Positions 6,797 to 15,191 of a stretch of 64,000 nucleotides of DNA are shown piece by piece; position 1 is the stretch's first letter; each line of letters begins with the position of its first letter. Origin of the DNA: Paenibacillus artemisiicola (lineage in GTDB: Bacteria; Bacillota; Bacilli; Paenibacillales; Paenibacillaceae); assembly GCF_017652985.1 (NCBI RefSeq), contig NZ_JAGGDJ010000013.1, forward strand, positions 62,001 through 126,000, written 5' to 3'. The notes below the pieces were generated by a model. The model ran no database searches, was not told the origin of the DNA, and saw only the letters and a list, made by a program, of their open reading frames with translations. The position numbers were made by a program, and so were the translations under genes.

Positions 6797-7930
6797 ATGA
6801 AACCGATAACCGTCCTTCTCTGCCTGCTGCTCTGCCTTCCGCTCTGCGCGGGCTGCTGGGATATGAAAGAAATCAACGAGCTGGCCATCGTCAACCTCGG
6901 CGCCGCGGACAAGGATCCCGAGACGGGCAAGATCACGGCCTACTACCAGGTGATCAATCCGAGCTCGCTCTCCAACCGGCCGGGCGCCGACAAGGCCGCG
7001 GTCTATACGTTCAAGTTCGAGGATTACAGCCTCGGCCGGTTCACCAAGCAGACGACGACGCTGATGCCCCGGCGCCTGTTCATGCCGCACATGCAGGTGC
7101 TCATCCTCTCGGAGCGGTACGCGAAGCAGGGCATCGAGGACATGATCAATTACGTCGAAATGAGTCCCGACCGCCGGACGAACATCCTCTTCCTCGTGGC
7201 GGAGAGCCCTGTCGAGACGATCCTGAACAGCTTCTCGCCGCTCGAACGGATGCCGGGGCGCTATATCCGGTCGCTTCTCGACCTGTCGAACAACGGTTAC
7301 GGCTTCGGCACGCCGGAGCCCATCCGGGTGAAAAACCTCGTCATCGGCTTGTACCGGAAGCAGGCGATGGTCGTCCCGCTGATCCGGTATACGTCGCCGC
7401 GTCCCGCGGATGTCACGGACCGCCTGGAGGATGTGAACATCCGCAAGCAATCGTTCCTGTTCGCGGGAGGGGCCGTGCTCCTGCAGGGGCGCATGGTCGG
7501 GAAGATCGATTTCGACGAGAAGGAATTCTATTTCATCCTGAACAAGGACGTCACGAGCTCCCTCGTTACGCTCCGGGTAGGCGGCGGCAACGTGGACGTC
7601 GAAGCCGACGGGATCCGGGTCAAGCGCCGCTTCCGCGCCGGCGGCGCCGAGTACCGGCTGCGCGCGAATCTGCGAATCGTCAACAACGAGCAGTCGGCCG
7701 CCGTGACGATCCGCAACATGCGGGAGGTCGAGCAGGCGTTCGACCGCTATTTCGAGCGCAAAGCGGACGCGCTGTTCCGGCTCGGCGCGGACAAGGGCTG
7801 GGACCTGCTCGGCCTGCAGGATCACGGCGTAAAGAATTGGCAATCGGCGAAGGTGACGTTCGACATGCGGTCCGAAACCTCTTCCGTCGGCAATACGAAC
7901 GGTCCGCTGCGGTCCGAAGGGAGGAACTGA
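6797..7930 (+). CDS. spore germination lipoprotein, Ger(x)C family (C subunit)
   Basis: This 377-residue protein is the C subunit of the receptor. A signal sequence of about 19 residues ends in a lipobox with the lipidated Cys at residue 20, followed by the family signature WDMKEINELAIV. The C-terminal domain ends with the conserved helix region. It is anchored to the outer face of the spore inner membrane. It is translated between the A and B subunit genes with gaps of only 4 and 2 bases, so the three are one operon. Confidence 0.92.
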   Translation: MKPITVLLCLLLCLPLCAGCWDMKEINELAIVNLGAADKDPETGKITAYYQVINPSSLSNRPGADKAAVYTFKFEDYSLGRFTKQTTTLMPRRLFMPHMQVLILSERYAKQGIEDMINYVEMSPDRRTNILFLVAESPVETILNSFSPLERMPGRYIRSLLDLSNNGYGFGTPEPIRVKNLVIGLYRKQAMVVPLIRYTSPRPADVTDRLEDVNIRKQSFLFAGGAVLLQGRMVGKIDFDEKEFYFILNKDVTSSLVTLRVGGGNVDVEADGIRVKRRFRAGGAEYRLRANLRIVNNEQSAAVTIRNMREVEQAFDRYFERKADALFRLGADKGWDLLGLQDHGVKNWQSAKVTFDMRSETSSVGNTNGPLRSEGRN

Positions 7931-7932
7931 AC

Positions 7933-9042
7933 GTGGAGCAAGCAAGGCTGAGCGCCTGGCAGATGTTCCTGGTCACCTTTTATTTCACGACGGGAACGAC
8001 GTGGATCGTGCTGACCGGCCCGGTCATCGGCGACGCCAAGCAGTACGCCTGGCTCGTCTGCCTCGGCGCGCTGGCCTACGGCATCCTGCTCGCGCTGCTG
8101 TGGCTGTACTTGTCCAGCCGCTATCCCGGCAAGAGCCTGGTGGAAATCGCCGTCGCCGCGCTCGGCCGCTGGGCCGGCGGAGTCATCGCGCTGTTCTACG
8201 TCCTGTACTTCGTGCAGATCGCGTCCTGGGTCACCCGGAATCTGGGCGACTTCCTGCATACCAACATGATGCCGCAGACGCCGGTCGCCTTCTTCAGCAT
8301 CATGGTGCTGTTCACGTGCGCCTACGCCGTCGTCAAGGGCATCGCCTCCATCGCGATGGTGTCGGAGCTGCTGACGCCCTACTTGCATCTGGCCTACTGG
8401 GTGCCGATCCTCGTCGCGCTCCGGCAGTGGGATTGGCAGAACTTTCACGAAAGCCATATCGGGTCGTTCGCCGCCGCGATTGGCCGGTCGAATTACGCCT
8501 TCGCCTTCCCGTTCATGGAGACCGTGGCGCTCATGATGCTGTTTCCGTACGTGCAGAAGCGGCTCAACACCTCGTACATCCTGGGCATCGCCGCGAGCGG
8601 CCTCAGCCTGGCGCTCAGCGTGCTGGCGAACATCGGCATCCTCGGGGTCAACCGTAGCTCGCGCCTGATCTACCCGGTGTTCATGCTGTTCCGCGAAATG
8701 CAGTTCGCCAGCTTCCTGGAGCACCTGGAAACGTTCCTCGCCATCAACGTCCTGTTCATCGTCTGCCTGAAGCTGAGCATCCTGTTCTACTGCGCCGTGC
8801 TCGCGATCTGCCAGCTGTTCCGCGTCAAGCGGCGGGAGGTCGTGGCCTTTCCGCTGATCTGGATCTTGTCCGCCTATTCCCTGCTGTTCCACAACGTCAT
8901 CGAGAACATGGAATGGGTGCAAAAGTATTTGTTCACCTATTATTTGCTGTACGCCGTCGTCTTCCCGCTGCTCCTGCTGGCCGCGGCTTGGCTGCGGAAG
9001 GCAGGCGCTCCCGGGGCCATGCCGACCCCTCGGACGGAATAG
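7933..9042 (+). CDS. spore germination permease, GerAB/ArcD family (B subunit)
   Basis: This 369-residue integral membrane protein is an amino acid permease-like subunit (endospore germination permease) thought to bind the germinant. About ten hydrophobic segments are visible. The family stretch NYAFAFPFMETVALMMLFPYV lies in the middle. The GTG start lies 2 bases after the stop of the C subunit gene and has GGGAGG 8 bases upstream; longer versions would overlap the previous gene. The germinant cannot be predicted. Confidence 0.9.
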   Translation: MEQARLSAWQMFLVTFYFTTGTTWIVLTGPVIGDAKQYAWLVCLGALAYGILLALLWLYLSSRYPGKSLVEIAVAALGRWAGGVIALFYVLYFVQIASWVTRNLGDFLHTNMMPQTPVAFFSIMVLFTCAYAVVKGIASIAMVSELLTPYLHLAYWVPILVALRQWDWQNFHESHIGSFAAAIGRSNYAFAFPFMETVALMMLFPYVQKRLNTSYILGIAASGLSLALSVLANIGILGVNRSSRLIYPVFMLFREMQFASFLEHLETFLAINVLFIVCLKLSILFYCAVLAICQLFRVKRREVVAFPLIWILSAYSLLFHNVIENMEWVQKYLFTYYLLYAVVFPLLLLAAAWLRKAGAPGAMPTPRTE

Positions 9043-9070
9043 CGCGTACGCCTGCCCTAAGCAAAGCAAA

Positions 9071-9109
9071 AAGCGGCAGACCGGAAGCGCTGCCTCCGGT
9101 CTGCCGCTT
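9071..9109 (-). terminator. terminator at convergent ger operon 1 / GH32 ends
   Basis: AAGCGGCAGACCGGA and its exact complement form a 15-bp stem with a 9-base loop. The T-rich tail (TTTGCTTTGC) lies on the minus strand, so it mainly serves the GH32 operon, but the stem is strong in both directions. Confidence 0.75.
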
Positions 9110-9142
9110 GCTTATGCCTGCTTAGGCCTCCTTATGGCCCGA

Positions 9143-10537
9143 TTAATCCTCTTCGCTCCACACCGGCGCCAGCCGGTACGCGTTCAGCACGGGCAGCGCC
9201 GCCGCGCCGTCCCCGTAGACGGCGAGCCCCTCGCTGTCCTCGCGGAACGGATAGACGCGGCCGGACAGCGCGGTCCGCTCGTTCACGATCACTTCCACCG
9301 TCGAACGGTCCAGGAAGACCCGGATCTCGAAGCGCCCGGACGCGGACGCCGGCAGCGGCGCCTCCAGCGGAAACCGGTGCATCGCGGCGTCGCCGTTCAT
9401 CCGTTCGCGAACGAGCCGCACGACGCCCGCCGCGCGGTCGAATTCCAACGCGCACTCCTCTTCGCCGTTCGGGGAACGGAAGAAGCGGATGCCCCATGCC
9501 GCGTCCGGCCCCGTCTCGGCGGTCAGCTCCAGCTCGATCGCCTTGCCGGACACGGGCAGCGCCCGCTCGCCGGCGAGCGGCTCGGCCGAACCGAGCTCGG
9601 CCCGCTCGCCCCGGAGCCGTTCCAGCTCCGGGATCGGCCGGATCAGCAGCTCGCCGGTCTCCGGATCGAGGCGAAGGATGCGCGGCACCGCCTGAACGCC
9701 GGCCCAGCCTTCGATCGCCGCGCTCTCGCCCCGTCCGCTCTCGGGCATCCAGCCCCACATGATGCGCCGGCCCTGCTCGTCCTCGAACGACGTCGGCGCG
9801 TAATAGCCGTCCAAATGGCCGTAATCGAGAATGCCCTCGGTCTCCGTCACGAACGTGAAATCATCCGCCAGCGTGCCGGTCCGGTACGGAATGCCGCGTC
9901 CTTGCGGCGAATACGTCAGCACCCATTTGCCGTCCAGGCGGAAGAAGTTCGGGCATTCCCATACCTTGCCTTCGCCCTTCGCCAGCACGTTCAGGAACGT
10001 CCACGAGAGAAGGTCGGGCGAACGGTAGATCGTCACGCAGCCTTCGCCGCCCAGCGATCCGCCGGTCACCATGTACCACTCGCCGTCCATCCGCCAGACG
10101 TAAGGGTCCCGCCATTCCTTGATCGTCAGGTCCCCGTGAATCGATCCGGCCAGCACCGGGTTGGCGTCCGGCTTCCGCCAGTTCGTCCAGTCCGCGTCGC
10201 CGAAGGCGATCCATTGCTCGGCGCCCGACTCGGAGCCGCGCTCCGGCCCGATGCTCGTGTAGATCAGCGCCGGACGGCCGTCCTGCATGACGGCGCAGCC
10301 CGAGAAGCAGTGCGCTTCGCCCCGCTCCGGCGACGGATGGAGCGCCATCGGAAGCCGCTCCCAATGCACGAGGTCGAGACTCTTGGCGTGACCCCAATGA
10401 ATGTCGCCCCACTTATCCCCGTTCGGATTGTATTGATAAAAGAGGTGATACACCCCGCCCGCCTGGATCGGACCGTTCGGGTCGTTCATCCAGTTGCGTT
10501 CGGGCCGAAAATGGTAGGTCGGTTTCAAGCCGTGCAC
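9143..10537 (-). CDS. GH32 beta-fructosidase (invertase/levanase type)
   Basis: This 464-residue enzyme hydrolyses beta-fructosides such as sucrose, sucrose-6-phosphate or inulin/levan oligomers. The nucleophile motif WMNDPNG is near residue 16, the transition-state motif WRDP follows, and the acid/base Glu is in WECPNFF. A C-terminal beta-sandwich is present (RFEIRVFLDRSTVEVIVNE). There is no signal peptide, so it is cytoplasmic. I chose GTG 10537, which has AGAGGAG 11 bases upstream; an ATG at 10561 would place that site inside the gene. It is last in an operon with an epimerase-like and a PhyH-like gene. Confidence 0.9.
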   Translation of the reverse strand: MHGLKPTYHFRPERNWMNDPNGPIQAGGVYHLFYQYNPNGDKWGDIHWGHAKSLDLVHWERLPMALHPSPERGEAHCFSGCAVMQDGRPALIYTSIGPERGSESGAEQWIAFGDADWTNWRKPDANPVLAGSIHGDLTIKEWRDPYVWRMDGEWYMVTGGSLGGEGCVTIYRSPDLLSWTFLNVLAKGEGKVWECPNFFRLDGKWVLTYSPQGRGIPYRTGTLADDFTFVTETEGILDYGHLDGYYAPTSFEDEQGRRIMWGWMPESGRGESAAIEGWAGVQAVPRILRLDPETGELLIRPIPELERLRGERAELGSAEPLAGERALPVSGKAIELELTAETGPDAAWGIRFFRSPNGEEECALEFDRAAGVVRLVRERMNGDAAMHRFPLEAPLPASASGRFEIRVFLDRSTVEVIVNERTALSGRVYPFREDSEGLAVYGDGAAALPVLNAYRLAPVWSEED

Positions 10538-10586
10538 GAATAAGACAACTCCTCTCCCCAACTCGAAAGGCGCCGGCGGCGCCGTC

Positions 10587-11597
10587 TTACACGATCTCGG
10601 CCAAAAACCGCTCGTACGCGGCGATCGCCCGGTCCATCCGCGCGTTCAGCGCCTCGTCGATCGTCTGCAGCTCCGGCCGCGACCGGAAATACGCGATGGA
10701 CTGCCGGATGCCGCGTTCGAAGTTCGTCGTCGCCAAATAGCCCGGCACGAACGTCTTGATCTTGCGGTTGTCGACCACGTAGCTGTTGCTGGCATCGCCG
10801 AACAGCCCCGCCCGGAATTCGGGCAGAAACCGGGAGATGCACTCGGACGTCATATGGACGGCCCGCGGCTCCGCGTCCACGGCCCGGCCGATGGCGGCGA
10901 GGTATTGATTCCACGTCTTCACTTCGTCCGACGTGATATGGAACGACTGGCCGAGCGTCTGGTCGTTGCCGAGCAGCCCGACCAGCCCCTTGGCGAAATC
11001 GGTGTTGTGCGTGATCGTCCAGAGCGACGTGCCGTCGCCGGGCACGATTACCGGCTTCCCCCGCAGAATGCGGTCGACCAGCGTCCACGGATGCGCGCCG
11101 CTTGCGACGGCGAACGGAATCGCGGTCTCGCCGTACGTATGCGAGGGGCGCACGATCGTCGCCGGAAAGCCCGTGTCGCGGTAGGCCCGAAGCAGCCGCT
11201 CCTCGCAGGCGATTTTGTCGACGGCATAGTCCCAGCCGGGATTATGCTGCGGCGCGGACTCGTCGAAGACGTAATGGCTCGGCGGACGCTGGTACGTCGC
11301 GACCGTGCTGATGAAGATATATTGGTTCGTCTTGCCCGCGAACAGCCGAACGTCGCGCTCGATGTCTTCGGGCTTGAAGGCGATCCAATCGACCACCGCG
11401 TCGAAGCGCATGTCCGACAGCAGCTCCCGCATGGCAGGCTCGTCGTGGATGTCGCCGAGGAGGATGCGCGCGCCCGCCGGCACGCGCGACCCCCGGTTGC
11501 CCCGGTTCAGCAGATAGAGCTCGATCCCCTGCCGTACCGCGAGCTCCGAAGCGGCCGTGCTGATCAAGCCCGTTCCGCCGATAAATAGAACTTTCAT
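10587..11597 (-). CDS. NAD-dependent epimerase/reductase-like extended SDR
   Basis: This 336-residue extended SDR starts with the Rossmann motif FIGGTGLIS and carries LNRGNR and DAVVDWIAF, typical of the CSP41/isoflavone reductase-like branch. The likely catalytic Tyr is in the Y-A-V-D-K motif about residue 145. The start at 11597 has AAAGGGG upstream; the longer frame runs into the previous gene. It lies 38 bases after the PhyH-like gene and 49 bases before GH32. The substrate is unknown but is probably a sugar or sugar-derived compound. Confidence 0.85.
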   Translation of the reverse strand: MKVLFIGGTGLISTAASELAVRQGIELYLLNRGNRGSRVPAGARILLGDIHDEPAMRELLSDMRFDAVVDWIAFKPEDIERDVRLFAGKTNQYIFISTVATYQRPPSHYVFDESAPQHNPGWDYAVDKIACEERLLRAYRDTGFPATIVRPSHTYGETAIPFAVASGAHPWTLVDRILRGKPVIVPGDGTSLWTITHNTDFAKGLVGLLGNDQTLGQSFHITSDEVKTWNQYLAAIGRAVDAEPRAVHMTSECISRFLPEFRAGLFGDASNSYVVDNRKIKTFVPGYLATTNFERGIRQSIAYFRSRPELQTIDEALNARMDRAIAAYERFLAEIV

Positions 11598-11635
11598 GAT
11601 GGCAGCGTTCCCCTTTCCGCGCGATTGGCCGCGCG

Positions 11636-12445
11636 CTACTCGTCGTCGAAGACGCTCGCCGGGTACCCGGCTCCGAACGGCGCGTCCGGCCGCTCGTATT
11701 CGCCGGCCAGATAGCGGCGGACGGGCGTCGCCCGCGCCAGGTAATCCGGGTCGTTCGCGAACCGGTCGGAGAACCGGACCCACGGCGGACTATAAATATA
11801 ATGCATGGTATAGCGGTCGTAATCGCCGTCGTGCGCGTAGGTGCGGTGCCAGACGGCGTTGTGGAACAGGAGCACGGATCCGGCCGGCGCGCAGATGACG
11901 TGGCCGATCGGCAGGTCGCCCTTCTCCTTGCGGAGGTCGGGCGGCAGCGGCACCTGCGCCCGGTGGCTGCCCGGGATCATTTCCATGTTGCCCATCCGCG
12001 GCAGGGATTGATCGGTCAGCAGATACGACGCCCGCAGCTGCAGCAGCGGAACCGGATAGCCGAGCTTCTTGAAATCGTACGCGCCCGAGCCGTCCTGATG
12101 CCAGCCGCCGAAGCCGCCGAACGCCGGCTGCTTCGTGCACCAGGCGGATTGCAAAATGAAGCGGTCGCCGTACAGCGCCCGGACCTTCGGCAGGACGGAC
12201 GGATGATCGACCAGCGCGTCGAGCGCCGGCTCCGTCTCGAAGCCGCGGCCGACTTGGGCCCAGCCCTCCGTGCCTTCCTTCTCGTGCAGACGGACGGACG
12301 CTTCGAGGCACGCCTGGACCTGCTCGGCGGTCAAGACGTTCGGAATGACGAGATACCCCCAGGATTCGAACATGAACCGGTCAAGCTCGGTGAATGCGCC
12401 GGGCTCGGAAACAGCCTGAAGTCCTTGATGCGGTTCAGCAGCCAT
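11636..12445 (-). CDS. phytanoyl-CoA dioxygenase (PhyH) family protein
   Basis: The 269-residue protein belongs to the Fe(II)/2-oxoglutarate dioxygenases of the PhyH/EctD group. The iron ligands are visible as WHQDG (H-x-D) near residue 135 and the distal His in LFHNAVWHRTY, and a PGSHR segment lies between them. It begins an operon with an epimerase-like SDR and a GH32 glycosidase. The ribosome site GGGAGGT lies 8 bases before the ATG. The substrate is unknown. Such enzymes often hydroxylate small metabolites; the context suggests one linked to sugar uptake. Confidence 0.88.
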   Translation of the reverse strand: MAAEPHQGLQAVSEPGAFTELDRFMFESWGYLVIPNVLTAEQVQACLEASVRLHEKEGTEGWAQVGRGFETEPALDALVDHPSVLPKVRALYGDRFILQSAWCTKQPAFGGFGGWHQDGSGAYDFKKLGYPVPLLQLRASYLLTDQSLPRMGNMEMIPGSHRAQVPLPPDLRKEKGDLPIGHVICAPAGSVLLFHNAVWHRTYAHDGDYDRYTMHYIYSPPWVRFSDRFANDPDYLARATPVRRYLAGEYERPDAPFGAGYPASVFDDE

Positions 12446-12600
12446 GCGGACAACCTCCCGTTATCATGAATTGAGAACTGGCTGTGGGCGCCGACCGGCA
12501 AGCTTGCTTCTTCGTGGACGTACGAGGTCAGCGCGGACAGAGGATTGCTGCGCCGTCGGAAGGGCAGCCGAATCACCTCCAAACGCGTTCGGTCAACCAG

Positions 12601-12629
12601 AATATATCATACATATATAATATGTACAA
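12601..12629 (-). promoter_or_regulatory. promoter with embedded palindrome, phyH operon
   Basis: On the minus strand TTGTAC and TATATT are separated by 17 bases. A 17-bp palindrome (TACATAT-ATA-ATATGTA, 12610-12626) fills the spacer and overlaps the -35 box, a classic repressor position. The leader to the PhyH-like gene is about 150 bases and contains an unused GGAGGTGAT near 12573. Confidence 0.55.
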
Positions 12630-12708
12630 TAATACAAATTTGACGGGCTCGCACAGGCTTGATGACCGCTGCCGCGCATCCTGCCGCGGACTTCGCGCCG
12701 CCGAGAAC

Positions 12709-12755
12709 GCAAGCGTCCGGCGCCGACCCGATGAGGGAAGGCGCCGGACGCTTGC
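12709..12755 (-). terminator. 16-bp stem-loop after the nucleotidyltransferase fusion gene
   Basis: GCAAGCGTCCGGCGCC and its perfect complement are separated by 15 bases and lie just after the stop codon of the minus-strand gene. No T-run follows, so it may be a weak or rho-assisted terminator, or an mRNA-stabilising hairpin. Confidence 0.55.
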
Positions 12756-12776
12756 CGCTTGCGGCTGCCCATGCGG

Positions 12777-15191
12777 TCAGCCGTTGCGGTAATGCCGGAT
12801 TTTGTCCGCGTACGCCGCCGCCAGCTCCCGGGCCGCCTGCTGCGATTCCGCGTTCGTGTATACCTGGAAGATCGGCTCCTCGTTGTCGGGAAGGATGAGC
12901 GTCCAGCCCTGATCGTGGAAGATTTTGAGCCCGTCGATCATCTCGACGTCCTGCCCCTTCGTCTCCTCCATCAGGAAGCGCATCACCTTGCCCTTCTCCG
13001 TCCACGGGCAGTCGACCTCCTCCTTGAACAGCGCGAAGCTCGGGATCGTCGCCACCAGCTGCGACAGCGACAGGCCCAGCTCCGCGAGCATCGCCATGGC
13101 GTGCACGACCGTGTAGATGCCGTCCGCGTACGCATGGAAGCCGTTATGCTGGCAGCTCTCCAGCAGCGAGCGCGTATCCGCTTTCGAACGGACCGCGCGC
13201 CGGCCTTGCCGCTCCGCCAGCAGCTCCGCCGTGCCCGGGAAGTGCACCGGCACGCGCACGGTCTCGTCGGCCGAGGTCCGCAGCCGGATCATCAGCTGCA
13301 GCATGTGCAGCAGCTCGTCCGACGCGACGCCGCCGCGCTCCGTGACCAGCTCGAGCCGTTCGCCGTTCGCGTCCAGCAGTACGCCGAAGTCCGCTTCGTT
13401 GTCGCGGACCCACCGCGCCAGCTCGGCCGCCGTCGAGACGACGCCGTTCAGCTGGATGACGCGGCAGCCCAGCTCGTGCAACAGCTCCGGCAGCACCTGG
13501 TTCAGGTTTTGCCCGTTGTACACCGTCACGACCTTGAAGGAGCGCTTCGCGACGAGGCCGGCGTCGACCGATTCCAGCAGATCCTTGCGGTAGAGGGCGC
13601 CGGCATGCGGGGAGGTCCGTTTGCGGCCCAGCTTGTCCCGCTTGATCAGGCGGCGGTCCTCCTGCACGAACGCGTTCTCGATCTTCCGCTCCGCCGCCTT
13701 CGGTATCGGCAGGCCCTGCCCGTCCAGAAACTCGATGACGAGCTGATCCTCGTCGTCCGCATCCGACACCCGGATGTAAATGCCGGCGGCGCAGTCCAGA
13801 TGGCGCGTCGCGTAGCGGGTGATGGAGGACGTCACCGCGCCGAAATCGTACGTATGGATGCCGGAGGCATGCAGGACGGTCGCGAACGTATCCGCGATCA
13901 GCTCGGCGAACGGCGCCGCGTCGCGGCCGATGCCGACCGTCGATCCCATTGCGAGCGAAGACGCGAGCGCGGTCGCCAGCCGGTCGACGAAGCCCGTCGT
14001 CATCGTGACGTTGCAGACGCCTTTGACCCCGCGCCGGCCGAAAATCGTCTTGGCGGCGCGCTCTTCCACGATCAGCGAATGCTTCAGCACGGCGTTGTCC
14101 TCGACCGACTTGTCCGGGAAAATTTTCACGCCGGGCTGCACGATGCTGTTCACGCCGATGCTGCAGTGATCGCCCAGCACGGCGCCTTCCTTGACCGACG
14201 CGCCGTAGCCGGCGAGCACGTTCCGGCACAGCGTGGCGCCGACGATCTCCACCTGCCGGTCGAGCACGTTGTTGCGCCACAGCACCGCCCGGTCCAACGC
14301 GACGCCGTCCATGAGAATGGAGCCCGCGCCGACGACGGAATGCGCCGACACCGAGGCGCCCCGGCCGACCGACGCGTGGTCGCCGATAAACGCCGGTCCG
14401 ATCACCGAGGCCGTCGGATCGATCAGGGCGTGCTCGCCGGCCCAGACGCCGGGCGCGACTTCCCGTCCTGCGATCGCGACGTCGACCTTGCCCTCCAGCA
14501 TGTCGAACTGGGTCTGGCGGTACTGCCCCAGATTACCGATATCGGACCAGTAGCCTTCGGCCACATACCCGTACATCGGCCGGCCGCGCTTCATGAGCGC
14601 CGGGAACAGGTCTTTGCTGAAGTCGACTTCCCGTCCGCTCTCCATATAGCCGAAGATCTCGGTATCGAGGATGTAGATGCCGGTGTTCACCGTGTCGCTG
14701 AACACTTCGCCCCAGCTCGGCTTCTCCAGGAAGCGGACGATCCGCCCCGCCGGATCCGTCATGACGACGCCGAATTCCAGCGGGCTGTCCACCTGCGTCA
14801 GCACGAGCGTCGCCACGGCCTCCTTCTCGCGGTGGTACGCGATCGCCCGGGTCAGATCGAAATCCGTCAATGCGTCGCCGCTGATGACGATGAACGTCTC
14901 GTCGAGAAACGCTTCGGCGTTCTTGACGCTGCCGGCCGTGCCGAGCGGCGAATGCTCTTCGAAGTAGTGCAGGCGGACGCCGAAATCCGAACCGTCGCCG
15001 AAATACTGGCGGATCGCCTCCGGGATGTACTGCACCGTGACCGCGATGTCCGCGATGCCGTGCTTCTTCAACAGCTCGATCGTGTATTCCATGACCGGGC
15101 GGTCCAGCAGCGGTACCATCGGCTTCGGCGTGTTGCTCGTGAGCGGGCGAAGACGGGTGCCTTTGCCGCCCGCCATGATGACTGCTTTCAT
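12777..15191 (-). CDS. nucleotidyltransferase-hexapeptide-phosphomannomutase-like fusion
   Basis: This 804-residue protein has three modules. Residues 1-235 form a sugar-1-phosphate nucleotidyltransferase with GGKGTRLRPLT, a KPM motif and SGDALTD, so NDP-sugar synthesis (GDP-mannose or NDP-glucose) is likely. Residues 250-360 are a left-handed beta-helix of hexapeptide repeats. Residues 370-800 resemble alpha-D-phosphohexomutases, but the phosphoserine loop reads VSDADD (Ser476) instead of TASHNP, and the metal loop reads DANGER (607-612) instead of DGDGDR, so this module is probably inactive or altered. Its ATG overlaps the stop of the preceding fusion gene (ATGA), indicating translational coupling. 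GGAGGG precedes it. Confidence 0.88.
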   Translation of the reverse strand: MKAVIMAGGKGTRLRPLTSNTPKPMVPLLDRPVMEYTIELLKKHGIADIAVTVQYIPEAIRQYFGDGSDFGVRLHYFEEHSPLGTAGSVKNAEAFLDETFIVISGDALTDFDLTRAIAYHREKEAVATLVLTQVDSPLEFGVVMTDPAGRIVRFLEKPSWGEVFSDTVNTGIYILDTEIFGYMESGREVDFSKDLFPALMKRGRPMYGYVAEGYWSDIGNLGQYRQTQFDMLEGKVDVAIAGREVAPGVWAGEHALIDPTASVIGPAFIGDHASVGRGASVSAHSVVGAGSILMDGVALDRAVLWRNNVLDRQVEIVGATLCRNVLAGYGASVKEGAVLGDHCSIGVNSIVQPGVKIFPDKSVEDNAVLKHSLIVEERAAKTIFGRRGVKGVCNVTMTTGFVDRLATALASSLAMGSTVGIGRDAAPFAELIADTFATVLHASGIHTYDFGAVTSSITRYATRHLDCAAGIYIRVSDADDEDQLVIEFLDGQGLPIPKAAERKIENAFVQEDRRLIKRDKLGRKRTSPHAGALYRKDLLESVDAGLVAKRSFKVVTVYNGQNLNQVLPELLHELGCRVIQLNGVVSTAAELARWVRDNEADFGVLLDANGERLELVTERGGVASDELLHMLQLMIRLRTSADETVRVPVHFPGTAELLAERQGRRAVRSKADTRSLLESCQHNGFHAYADGIYTVVHAMAMLAELGLSLSQLVATIPSFALFKEEVDCPWTEKGKVMRFLMEETKGQDVEMIDGLKIFHDQGWTLILPDNEEPIFQVYTNAESQQAARELAAAYADKIRHYRNG

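Noticed and set aside
12331-12582. Leader gene before the PhyH-like gene on the minus strand
   Set aside because: Its TTG start lies in the GGAGGTGAT site itself, no start codon follows at the right distance, and it overlaps the PhyH start out of frame.
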